64,000 bases of DNA from CAXRDE01 sp964229355 (GTDB lineage Bacteria; Cyanobacteriota; Sericytochromatia; UBA7694). Position numbers and translations under genes: made by a program. A model generated the notes under the pieces. The model did no database searches. It saw only the letters and a list, made by a program, of their open reading frames with translations, and was not told the origin of the DNA. Positions 50,715 through 58,857 of the stretch are shown in pieces; position 1 is the stretch's first letter, and every line of letters starts with the position of its first letter. Where the stretch lies: positions 310,001-374,000 of the forward strand of contig CAXRDE010000025.1 in NCBI GenBank assembly GCA_964229355.1, in the 5' to 3' direction.

Positions 50715-51647
50715 ATGATTAGCGTGATTATTACCACGGCTCCTGGCCGTGAAGAAAACCTCAACGCCTGCTTACAGAGCATTGCAGCACAAACCCTGGC
50801 CCCCGTTGAAGTGATTGTGACCGATGACGGTTACACCGGAGAAGCGGTCGCCAAAGCGTGGCAAAAAGAACTGCCCCTTCAATACCTGGGACGCGACAAT
50901 GATCGCTGTGTCGCGCGTTCCCGTAACCGAGCGGCAGCCCTGGCCACTCAGCCTTTTTTTGTCGTTTTAGACGGCGATATTTTGTTAAACCCAGAGGGCC
51001 TAAAGGCTTACCAAAGACATTTTGAAGCCCATCCAGAAGCCCTCTGGAGCGGGTATTTTGGCAATAATATGGAACATACAAGCCCCTCTTACTGGAATCC
51101 AAATCGTGAAGTAAACTATATAGACAAACGTTTTGAAGCCTGCTTTCGTGGACAGTTTTATCCCTTTGTCCAAATGCTTATCGAGCCCGCATTTATGTAT
51201 TGGGGAGGTAACATGGGAATTCCGCAAAAGCAGTATCACCAGTTGCAAGGCTTTAACATCGCTTATACGGGATGGGGAGAAGAAGACGTGGATTTCGGGC
51301 TGCGAGCGATTCAAGCGGGCTTACAATTACATTTTAGTGTCGATGCCTGGGCTGAGCATCAGATGCACCCACGCAATAACGCTTTTTTTCAAAAAAGCCC
51401 TGCAGAACTACAGCGAAAAAAACAACTGTTGTCCCAAAAACATCCAGAAATCAGTTATCAAGTGGAAGTGGCCTGCCAAAGTGAAAGCGCAGACTTTTTA
51501 CAAACACGTCTGACCAACTATTATACGCAACATGACCCCAGGGTAACTCCCCAACTTAAGGCCAAACTACAACACCCCAGTGCCAATTTGGTGGCGCGTA
51601 TTCATCCGGATCACCGTCTCGAACTGGGATGTGCCCTCAGCCATTAA
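50715..51647 (+). CDS. Family 2 glycosyltransferase
   Basis: The 310-aa protein has an SVIITTAPGREENLNACLQSIAAQTLAPVEVIVTDDGY nucleotide-binding start, VLDGDILLNPEG (DxD-like metal site), and GFNIAYTGWGEEDVDFGLRAIQAG (the acid-base ED motif). It looks cytoplasmic, with a helical tail. It is related to the minus-strand glycosyltransferase at 55779-56660: both open with PGREENL and share ARSRN, DKRF and GWG.ED, so they are probably paralogues. A good RBS is lacking (GAAGGA is 15 nt away). It is followed by a strong terminator. Confidence 0.9.
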   Translation: MISVIITTAPGREENLNACLQSIAAQTLAPVEVIVTDDGYTGEAVAKAWQKELPLQYLGRDNDRCVARSRNRAAALATQPFFVVLDGDILLNPEGLKAYQRHFEAHPEALWSGYFGNNMEHTSPSYWNPNREVNYIDKRFEACFRGQFYPFVQMLIEPAFMYWGGNMGIPQKQYHQLQGFNIAYTGWGEEDVDFGLRAIQAGLQLHFSVDAWAEHQMHPRNNAFFQKSPAELQRKKQLLSQKHPEISYQVEVACQSESADFLQTRLTNYYTQHDPRVTPQLKAKLQHPSANLVARIHPDHRLELGCALSH

Positions 51648-51677
51648 AAAAAGCCCCCGGCATGCCGGGGGCTTTTT
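51648..51677. terminator. Bidirectional Rho-independent terminator
   Basis: The 20-bp perfect palindrome GCCCCCGGCATGCCGGGGGC at 51653-51672 is flanked by A runs before and T runs after. It can end transcripts from both the plus-strand glycosyltransferase and the minus-strand antiporter gene. Confidence 0.88.
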
Positions 51678-51692
51678 ACGGCTTTATCGTAA

Positions 51693-53507
51693 TTACACCG
51701 CAAAAGCAGCCAGTGCGGTCCAGCCCATAGCAGCCAACACCGCCGCGACGGTGGCCTGAGGCAACTGGGTTTTAACGTGATCCATCAGATCACAGCCCGT
51801 ACACATGGCGCTGAGCACCGTGGTATCCGAAATGGGCGAACACTGATCGCCAAACACCGAACCGTCCATGACCGCCGAAAAACAAATCATCATGTACAGT
51901 ACCGGGTGACTCATATCGTTGGCCTGCACCAGCGCCCAGGCCAACGGCATGGCCAGCGGAAAGGCCACTGCATAGGTGCCCCAACTGGTGCCCGTGGAAA
52001 AAGCGATCACAATGGTTAGGATTTGCAAAATCACCGGCAAGAGCCAGTAAGGCATGCTGGTGCCCAGGAGCTCCACCAGGTAATTACCACCGCCCGTGGC
52101 CTTACTAATGCCGCCCAGGGTAATGGCCAACAGCAAAATCACGGAGCCCATCACCACACCTTTCATGCCGTTGCCGATACCGTCCATCAGATCATTGAGA
52201 GACATGCCCCGAAACAAAGCCATGATACAGGCCAGCAGCAGCGCCGCGCCAAAAGCCCAGCGCACGTTGGGTGAGCCACTGCTGACAAAGGTGCCAATGG
52301 CCAGCCCAATGAGTAACAACAGGGGGGCAAAAAAGTCCATCACGTGAGGCGTGTACCCCTCAGGAATATCTGTGGTATGTAACTCTTTGGCACTCAAAGG
52401 GGTTGAACCCGGTGCATCCAAAAGGCCTTCGGTACGGGAACGCTGAATGGCCGCTTTCAGATTTTGGCTCATCCAGGGCAATTTATCGATGGAAAGCAAA
52501 AAAGTACTCAGCACCGCCAACAGCGCATAAAAGTGAAGGGGAATGCTCTGAAAAAAGAAGGCGATACGATCGGTTTCTGTGGCCAAAAACCCGGCCCCCG
52601 ACACAAAAATAAAGGACTGTACATAGCCGGGCCAGGCGTTAAAAGCCAGCACCGAGGCAATGGGCGAAGCGGTGGAGTCCACGATATAAGAGAGTTCTTC
52701 GTGAGAAATCTTTTCTTGATCCGCCAGGGGTTTAACGGTGGTACCCACCAGCACCGTCGAGACGGTTCCCCCCTGAAAAAACACAAGTCCCAGCGCCCAG
52801 GACACCAGACGGGCAGAGCGAGGGCCTTTGACAAAATAACGGGTCATGACTTCCGCAAAAGCTTTGGGAGCCCCCATGCGGGCCCAGACGCCCATTAAGC
52901 CACCCAGCAGCCACAAATACAGCAACAGAATTTGTGCAGCCCCCGTACTGGCCAAACTGGGCACGATTACCTCTTCGGTGAGGTTGTACTGCCCCAGTAA
53001 AAAGGCGCCGGTCACAATACCCCCCAATAGCGCGGTGATAGGCTCTTTGGTCAACCAACACAAGATAATGGCCACCAGCGCCGGCAACAAAGACCAAAAT
53101 CCCCAATGGCGCTTGGCGGTCAGCTGGTAATAGCGGGTGGACTGCTCACCTGTTTTGGTCAGCACAGCCTCTTGCGCAAAAGCAACTTCGACAGCGGGCT
53201 TGCCTTGTTCAAGTTGCTGCGGGTGCAGCGGAGAGTCGGCATAAGCAGGCAGTTCTTCGGGCAAGTATTGAGGTTTTCCCTGAGAAACATAATAAAGCCC
53301 TTGCTTATCTTGCTGAATATCTAAGGTTACTTTGTCCGCTGTCCAGGTGGGCTCCACCTGCCGACCCACCCCAAAGGCCAGCAAAGCCAGAGTCAAAAAA
53401 ATCCACAGGCTCGCCGAACGCAAAAAATGGCGTCGGTTACCGTGCTCAGGCGGGTAGGGCATGGTCCCCTGATCCTGATCTAAAAATTCGTCACGCGGGT
53501 TTGGCAT
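51693..53507 (-). CDS. NhaC-type Na+/H+ antiporter family protein
   Basis: The start at 53507 with AAAGGA about 10 nt upstream gives 604 aa. A hydrophobic anchor (about 28-45) is followed by an extracytoplasmic stretch of about 100 residues, then about ten membrane helices. NhaC-like signatures include GGTVSTVLVGTTVKPLAD, VDSTASPIASVLAFNAWPG, FSTGTSWGTYAVAFPLAM and MDGSVFGDQCSPISDTTVLSAM. It exchanges sodium for protons or transports a related solute. The extra N-terminal periplasmic region (LDIQQDKQGLYYVSQGK) is unusual. A shared terminator lies at its 3' end. Confidence 0.88.
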   Translation of the reverse strand: MPNPRDEFLDQDQGTMPYPPEHGNRRHFLRSASLWIFLTLALLAFGVGRQVEPTWTADKVTLDIQQDKQGLYYVSQGKPQYLPEELPAYADSPLHPQQLEQGKPAVEVAFAQEAVLTKTGEQSTRYYQLTAKRHWGFWSLLPALVAIILCWLTKEPITALLGGIVTGAFLLGQYNLTEEVIVPSLASTGAAQILLLYLWLLGGLMGVWARMGAPKAFAEVMTRYFVKGPRSARLVSWALGLVFFQGGTVSTVLVGTTVKPLADQEKISHEELSYIVDSTASPIASVLAFNAWPGYVQSFIFVSGAGFLATETDRIAFFFQSIPLHFYALLAVLSTFLLSIDKLPWMSQNLKAAIQRSRTEGLLDAPGSTPLSAKELHTTDIPEGYTPHVMDFFAPLLLLIGLAIGTFVSSGSPNVRWAFGAALLLACIMALFRGMSLNDLMDGIGNGMKGVVMGSVILLLAITLGGISKATGGGNYLVELLGTSMPYWLLPVILQILTIVIAFSTGTSWGTYAVAFPLAMPLAWALVQANDMSHPVLYMMICFSAVMDGSVFGDQCSPISDTTVLSAMCTGCDLMDHVKTQLPQATVAAVLAAMGWTALAAFAV

Positions 53508-53606
53508 TCCACAACTATCCTTTCTTGGCATATCATCACAAAAACCCAATAAAAATTGAATCGATTTCGGTACTTGAATGCTACAATACATAGCAAAGGA
53601 GATGCC

Positions 53607-55784
53607 ATGAGTCGCTCTGTACCTGTCACAGATATCTACGCTATTTTATCAGGCTGGGCCCGTGCCCAAAGTCGTCGTGCCGCGCAGCCCCCTGCCCAGG
53701 CAGAGCTTTCGCAATACCTCCAGGCCAGCGCCCAGGCACTCGCAGAGCGCTTTGCCAACCAGAACACGGTTCAGGTTCAACTCAAAGACCACGGTCTCAA
53801 TATTGACCAATTGCTGCAACACGACGCGGTATTGGCCTGGCAAGCCTTACGCAGCACCCCTCCATTGTGGCATACCTTACCCGACCGCTGCCCCCAGTGC
53901 GATCACTTAATGACCCAGTGGCATTGTGGTATGTGCGGCCTGGAGCTCTCCCGTTGGAAACACCGTGAAGAAAGCTTTACCCAGAGCATGGGCGCTTTAC
54001 CCTGGGGCTACACCCTGGTGGCAGATCCACGCCGCCGACGCTTGATCTTTCTCTATTTGTCAGAGCACTCCGCCCCGCGGGTAGTGTGGCAAATCAACTT
54101 CTCAGAGGAATTCACACCCCAGTCAGCCCAACTGCTGTCAGCGGGTGAGGTGCTGGTGTGCAGCGAGCAAGGGCACATACAAATCGTCGATTTGTTTGGT
54201 GAGATACTCTGGGACGCAAACCTGTCTTTTCGCAATCCCGTGATGGTACAAGGCATTTTTAAAGGAGACTCACCTTACCAGGAAGGGCAAACCCAACGCT
54301 TTTTGGTGGTGGATGAAGTCTTACACCAGGTCTTTATTATTGATCGCAATAACGACATTTTATGGTCCTACGGCACGCCAGGTCATGCAGGCAAAGACAT
54401 CGGCCATTTACGAGCCCCTCAGGGCGCATGCCTTTCCACAGAGGGCAACGTCATCATTGCCGATACCGGAAACCGGCGCGTTTTAGAAATCAGCCAGGTG
54501 TCGCGCACCCCCCGCAAAACCCTCTTAGAACGACAGGCACTCGAAGCACCGGGCTGGTGCGAAAGCTTGCCTAACCAGCATCTCAATATTGTTGATACCG
54601 TGCAATACCGTTATTACGAACTGGATGCTGAGGGAGAGGTCTTTAGTTCCTGCGCTTACTACCAGGATGCTTTGGACTTGCGTTATCGGGTAAAGGACGC
54701 CGTTGTGTTCATTCGCCGAGAAAATGGACATGTGCTGATTGGCAACCGTGAGCGACTCGTCGAGATCAGTCCGACCCAAAAACGCCTGCTCTGGTATATT
54801 CCCTTAACAGAGCTGCGCCTGGCGGCACACCAGTCAAAAACCCAACCCTATACTCCACCTCCCGAAGAAAAAGCCGATGGCTTACGCACAAGTTTGCGTA
54901 CCACGCTGTCAACGCGCCTCAAAACCCCTTTTCAATTGGATCGGGTTCTGCGAGAAATCTCGGTGTTCAAAGGGGCTCCTGATGCCTTTTTTGAAAAAAT
55001 CAAGTTGTGTTTGCGGTACGAAGAATACCCCGCGGGTCAGATTTTGCTGCGCGAAGGCCAGCGCGGAGACGCCATGTTCTTGCTGCGCGAAGGCGAAGTC
55101 GAGGTGCTCAAAGAATTTCAAAAAGTGGCAACCCTTTACCCCGGAGACATTTTTGGTGAAATGGCCCTTCTTCACAGCGCCCCCCGTACCGCCACCGTCA
55201 AAACCCTGAGTTTGTGCCGTGTGTACCGTCTCAACAAGGTGGTCTTTGAAAGTGTCATTCAGGCTTTTCCGGAAGTACATGCCCGCATCAAAACCCTGGC
55301 CGAGGCCCGTCAGCTCTCTGAAGCTCATGAGAGCCAACGCCCCCTGAGCACGGCCACTATCAGTGCCGCCGCCAAAGAGCGTCTGCAAAAGCTCATGCAA
55401 CAGCCCCGGGTCAGACCGCCCATGTCGAGTCTCAAAGAGAGGCTGGCTGCAGGCCCTACCCACTGGAAGCTGCGCTATACAGATATTGAGCAACACGTTA
55501 TTGAAGAAGCCCAGAAAAGTGGCTACCACTGCTTAGAGTTACATATTCAACTCAGTGTTACCTGTCGCATGAAGTCAGCACGGATTTCGCTGGTGGTGAT
55601 GCAGCTCGAAAAAATTGGGGAGATTATTAAAACCTACCCCAGCCCCGAGGCGATTCTCAAAGAGAAAATCGACACCAAGGTGGTGCTGAGCCTGCTCACC
55701 CAGGAAAGCCGCACAGAAGCCATTGAGCTTGCCGCCAGCGTGGCTGAGATTATCGAAGTCAAAGCCATTCCCGTCAAACTATAA
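53607..55784 (+). CDS. Zinc ribbon + beta-propeller + cNMP-binding + CheA-P2-like protein
   Basis: The AAAGGAG 5 nt before 53607 fixes the start (725 aa). In order: a helical N-terminus, a zinc ribbon near residues 95-115 (CPQC...CGMC), a repeat region about 130-390 with NHL/PQQ-propeller character (GNVIIADTGNRRVLEIS), and a cyclic-nucleotide-binding domain about 448-565 (AGQILLREGQRGDAMFLLREGEVEVL, GDIFGEMALLHSAPRTATVK). The C-terminal domain, about 641-725, resembles the P2 (CheY-binding) domain of CheA (MKSARISLVVMQLEKIGEII, EAILKEKIDTKVVLSLLT, SVAEIIEVKAIPV). No Hpt, kinase or output domain is present. The combination is unfamiliar and suggests a nucleotide-sensing docking protein. Confidence 0.78.
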   Translation: MSRSVPVTDIYAILSGWARAQSRRAAQPPAQAELSQYLQASAQALAERFANQNTVQVQLKDHGLNIDQLLQHDAVLAWQALRSTPPLWHTLPDRCPQCDHLMTQWHCGMCGLELSRWKHREESFTQSMGALPWGYTLVADPRRRRLIFLYLSEHSAPRVVWQINFSEEFTPQSAQLLSAGEVLVCSEQGHIQIVDLFGEILWDANLSFRNPVMVQGIFKGDSPYQEGQTQRFLVVDEVLHQVFIIDRNNDILWSYGTPGHAGKDIGHLRAPQGACLSTEGNVIIADTGNRRVLEISQVSRTPRKTLLERQALEAPGWCESLPNQHLNIVDTVQYRYYELDAEGEVFSSCAYYQDALDLRYRVKDAVVFIRRENGHVLIGNRERLVEISPTQKRLLWYIPLTELRLAAHQSKTQPYTPPPEEKADGLRTSLRTTLSTRLKTPFQLDRVLREISVFKGAPDAFFEKIKLCLRYEEYPAGQILLREGQRGDAMFLLREGEVEVLKEFQKVATLYPGDIFGEMALLHSAPRTATVKTLSLCRVYRLNKVVFESVIQAFPEVHARIKTLAEARQLSEAHESQRPLSTATISAAAKERLQKLMQQPRVRPPMSSLKERLAAGPTHWKLRYTDIEQHVIEEAQKSGYHCLELHIQLSVTCRMKSARISLVVMQLEKIGEIIKTYPSPEAILKEKIDTKVVLSLLTQESRTEAIELAASVAEIIEVKAIPVKL

Positions 55785-56660
55785 ATCCGGCACAAACGCC
55801 AGTTCCGGTGAAAAATCCTCGGTAGCCAGCATCTGGCCGCGAGGAATATAGTGTTCAAACACAATGCGGCGCAAATCGCGACCCGCTTCTTCAGTAAAGC
55901 GCACTTCGGGCGTATAATCCGTGGGTGACACATAGTGATGGGGATAGGTTATGCGTTTTGCTTCGGGAGGGAAAGTATGAAAACGTTCTTCTCGACCATG
56001 CACCTGCTGTTCGCCCCAGGCGTCCAAAAAGAAGTGCAGCGGTGTTCCCTGCTGACGCAAACGCCAGGCAAAGTCGAGATCTTCTCCCCCCCAGCCTTGA
56101 AAGGCCGTATTAAAGCCATTGACCCGCTCATAGGTTTCGCGGTGCAGGGCAAAATTACCACTCCAGGCCCATTCATGGGGGTAGCGCAACATATTGGGGG
56201 CTGGCACCAGACGATCAGGCCCATAGTGCACAAAGCGTTTATCGCACCATAAAACCGTGCGTCCAGGCACAAGATAAGAAGGGGCCAAATAGTTAAACTG
56301 ATACCCAAAATAACCGTATATGGCATGCTCAGGAAAATCTTGTAAATAGGCCCAGTACGCTGCTAACGCCCGTTCGTTCAGTAAAATATCCGCATCAATA
56401 AACACCAGCAAGCGTTGCTGGGCGCGGGCGACCCCCAGATTGCGGGAACGGGCCACACAACAGTCGTTAACCCGCCACAAATAATGAATGGGCGTTTGGT
56501 GTTGCTTCTGATGATGGCGCACCACCGCTTCGCCTTGTAAAGAGCCGTCGTCTACCACAATCACTTCGCTGGGCAGCAAACGCTGATAAAACAAGCACGC
56601 CAGAGCTGCATCCAGATTTTCTTCTCGCCCCGGAGAGGTACAGATAATTACACTGAGCAT
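55779..56660 (-). CDS. Family 2 glycosyltransferase
   Basis: A 293-aa GT2 with MLSVIICTSPGREENLDAAL, VVDDGSLQGEAV, the DxD in FIDADILLNERA, and GGEDLDFAWRLRQQG (acid-base motif). The C-terminus is soluble. It is the likely paralogue of the glycosyltransferase at 50715-51647. It converges with the cNMP-binding gene by 6 nt and diverges from the ExoA-like gene across 38 bp. The acceptor is unknown; the group around it points to an exopolysaccharide or glycolipid. Confidence 0.88.
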   Translation of the reverse strand: MLSVIICTSPGREENLDAALACLFYQRLLPSEVIVVDDGSLQGEAVVRHHQKQHQTPIHYLWRVNDCCVARSRNLGVARAQQRLLVFIDADILLNERALAAYWAYLQDFPEHAIYGYFGYQFNYLAPSYLVPGRTVLWCDKRFVHYGPDRLVPAPNMLRYPHEWAWSGNFALHRETYERVNGFNTAFQGWGGEDLDFAWRLRQQGTPLHFFLDAWGEQQVHGREERFHTFPPEAKRITYPHHYVSPTDYTPEVRFTEEAGRDLRRIVFEHYIPRGQMLATEDFSPELAFVPDL

Positions 56661-56698
56661 ATTGTATTGTACCTGTAAATACGCTACATTAGAAACGC
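56661..56698 (+). promoter_or_regulatory. Divergent promoter region; plus-strand transcript probably leaderless
   Basis: Within the 38-bp gap, TTGTAT and TACATT are separated by 17 bp (a -35/-10 pair). The -10 ends 8 nt before the ATG at 56699, so the glycosyltransferase mRNA would start at its start codon. No Shine-Dalgarno is present. Confidence 0.45.
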
Positions 56699-57685
56699 AT
56701 GTCAGAAAATACCCTTGTCTCTATTCTCGTACCAATTCGCAATGAAGCGGCCTACATCGAGCGCTGTATCCAGGCAATCCTTTCCCAGGATCATCCGGCC
56801 CTCGAATGCTGGATTATTGACGGCATGTCTACGGATCAAACCCGTTCACTGCTGGCTCCTTTTCTCGAAAAACACCCCTGGATTCACCTCTGCGACAATC
56901 CCGAGCAAACGGCGCCTTATGCCATGAATTATGGCCTAAACGTCGCTCAGGGAGACGTGATTATTCGGGTAGATGGCCACTGTGAAATTGCCCCGGATTA
57001 TGTCAGTACCTGCCTGCGATTACTGAATGAAACCGGTGCAGATTGTGTGGGCGGTCCTCTTGTGAATCGGGGCGAAACCCCTCGGGCAGAAGCCATTGCC
57101 CTGGCGATGAGTTCACCCTTTGGCGTGGGTAACGCCCGTTTTCGCTACAGTCAAAAGCCCGCCTGGGTAGATACCCTCGCTTTTGGGGCCTACCGTAAAA
57201 CCGTATTTGAAAAGATAGGTCATTTCAATCCTGACTTAACCCGCAACCAGGATGACGAATTTAACTACCGTTTGCGCGCTGCAGGTTGCCGTATCTACCT
57301 CTCTCCTGAAATTCGCGCCGTGTATTATACGCGGGGGACTTATCGTCAACTCTGGAAGCAGTATCATGGCTACGGTTTCTGGAAGTTTCGCGTGATGAAA
57401 GATCACCCCGGCTCGACCCAGATTCGCCATCTGGTGCCCGGTATTTTTGTGATGGGGTTGCTTGGCGGGCTGCTGAGCAGCGGCACCCGTCGGGGACGTT
57501 GTTTATTGGCTTTGATGCTCTTGCCTTATACCTTGCTCGCTCTCATCATGGGGATCAAACGCACCGCTCAAAAACCAAAGGCCCTACCTGAAGTCTTGCT
57601 GAGCTTTCCTATTCTGCATCTGGCGTATGGGGTGGGGTTCTGGCAAGGCCTGGTCAAACACCTTCGCGCTGGTTTTCGCCCATGA
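56699..57685 (+). CDS. ExoA-like family 2 glycosyltransferase with C-terminal membrane helices
   Basis: The 328-aa enzyme has VSILVPIRNEAAYIERCI, IIDGMSTDQTR, RVDGHCEIAPDYV (metal site), WVDTLAFGAYRKTVFEKIG and NQDDEFNYRLRAAG (acid-base). The HGYGFWKFRVMK segment near the end is typical of the succinoglycan ExoA-type branch. One to two membrane helices (about 240-285) anchor the C-terminus. It probably adds a sugar to a lipid-linked exopolysaccharide precursor. It overlaps the ASKHA-like gene by 4 nt, so the two may be functionally linked. Confidence 0.88.
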   Translation: MSENTLVSILVPIRNEAAYIERCIQAILSQDHPALECWIIDGMSTDQTRSLLAPFLEKHPWIHLCDNPEQTAPYAMNYGLNVAQGDVIIRVDGHCEIAPDYVSTCLRLLNETGADCVGGPLVNRGETPRAEAIALAMSSPFGVGNARFRYSQKPAWVDTLAFGAYRKTVFEKIGHFNPDLTRNQDDEFNYRLRAAGCRIYLSPEIRAVYYTRGTYRQLWKQYHGYGFWKFRVMKDHPGSTQIRHLVPGIFVMGLLGGLLSSGTRRGRCLLALMLLPYTLLALIMGIKRTAQKPKALPEVLLSFPILHLAYGVGFWQGLVKHLRAGFRP

Positions 57686-58791
57686 AAAAGGTGCTGGGCT
57701 TAGACGTGGGCAACGCCAAAGTCAAAGCGCTATTTTTAGCTACAGATAACGGCAGCGTCCAGCAGTGTGCCTGGGATTCGTTGCCTTTACCGGTGAGTCA
57801 GGATCGGGCCATAGACTTTACCCTCTATTTGCCCCTGCAATTGCTACAGTTTTTACAAGCCCAGAGGATTGCAAAGCAAGATCTGGATCAGGTGGTGGTG
57901 TGTTGCAGTCACTCTTTTGCCTTTGATCCGTACAGTGATTCGATTCTGCATTTGGCTCAGGTATTAAACGACTTTTTTGAAGCGGTGCCCGTTGCGCTGG
58001 TACGGGCGGACGGTGCGCTGACCCCGCTGGCAGAACTCCCTGTCGACGACACCAACAGCCTGTATGGCTATGTGTTTAGTAATTTCTACGGTTCAGCCTG
58101 GCTGGCCAGCCAAAAAATGCACAACGGTTTGTCTTTAGACATGGGCACCACCACCTTAGATATTATTCCCATTCACAGAGGCCGCATCGATCCCACAGGC
58201 CTGGCCCAGCCCAATGATTATTTACGTTTTCGCTACCACCAGGATCGCATTCACTGGCTGGGCATGACCGTCACACCCTTAGAAAAACTGGCCCAACGTA
58301 TCTCCTGTGCGGGACAAAGCTACCAGGTGGTGCCTCGGGGCTACCGCACTGAGAACCTGTTTGTTAGCTCAGAAAGCACCTCCACCAGCCTTTTGCAGCA
58401 GCACGCCTACGGCAAGTGCCTGCCAGCCCAGGCACAGGCCCAGCGCTATCTGGCCGAAAGCATTGGCCTCGATCGCCACCTGCTCAGTGCCGATGATATC
58501 GAGGCGATTCGTCAGGGATTTTTAGAAGCCCTCATTACCCAGGTGAGCCAGGCCATTGAACGGGTTTTGGAGCGAGAGTTTACAGCCAGTGCCCGAAGTG
58601 AATTAAAAATTGCCACCTTTGCCCTCGGTGCAAAGGCCGTGCTTCAGCCTGCTTTACAGCAATTGGGCATTTCTCCCGCCCAATGGGTTCAGTTGGACTA
58701 TGGCCAGGACAGCGCCCTGTGGAGTGCCACCTCGGTATTTGCCATGGCCCTTTTGGCTTTAGAGCAGCAGGGCGAAAGCCTTGCGTTTTAA
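57682..58791 (+). CDS. ASKHA/hydantoinase-like protein (MfnF/H4MPT-linked C1 type)
   Basis: The 369-aa protein begins MKKVLGLDVGNAKVKAL (phosphate-1 loop of the actin-like ATPase fold) and has LSLDMGTTTLDIIPI (phosphate-2) near 150-165. That spacing and sequence fit the hydantoinase/oxoprolinase-related family once annotated as 'H4MPT-linked C1 transfer protein' (MfnF group). The product is not certain; MfnF forms an ether-type precursor of methanofuran, but the pathway genes are not in this window. It is co-translated with an ExoA-like glycosyltransferase (4-nt overlap). Confidence 0.62.
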   Translation: MKKVLGLDVGNAKVKALFLATDNGSVQQCAWDSLPLPVSQDRAIDFTLYLPLQLLQFLQAQRIAKQDLDQVVVCCSHSFAFDPYSDSILHLAQVLNDFFEAVPVALVRADGALTPLAELPVDDTNSLYGYVFSNFYGSAWLASQKMHNGLSLDMGTTTLDIIPIHRGRIDPTGLAQPNDYLRFRYHQDRIHWLGMTVTPLEKLAQRISCAGQSYQVVPRGYRTENLFVSSESTSTSLLQQHAYGKCLPAQAQAQRYLAESIGLDRHLLSADDIEAIRQGFLEALITQVSQAIERVLEREFTASARSELKIATFALGAKAVLQPALQQLGISPAQWVQLDYGQDSALWSATSVFAMALLALEQQGESLAF

Positions 58792-58798
58792 GCGCACG

Positions 58799-58829
58799 AA
58801 AAAAAGGGAGTACCGCAATGGGCACTCCC
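58799..58829 (-). terminator. Rho-independent terminator of the duplicated lipoprotein gene
   Basis: On the minus strand, GGGAGTGCC (58829-58821) pairs with GGTACTCCC (58814-58806), one G-U included, with a 6-nt loop and a run of T (58805-58799). It ends the lipoprotein transcript about 29 nt after its stop. Confidence 0.82.
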
Positions 58830-58857
58830 CTGATGATGGGCAAATGAGTCGGGAAAC

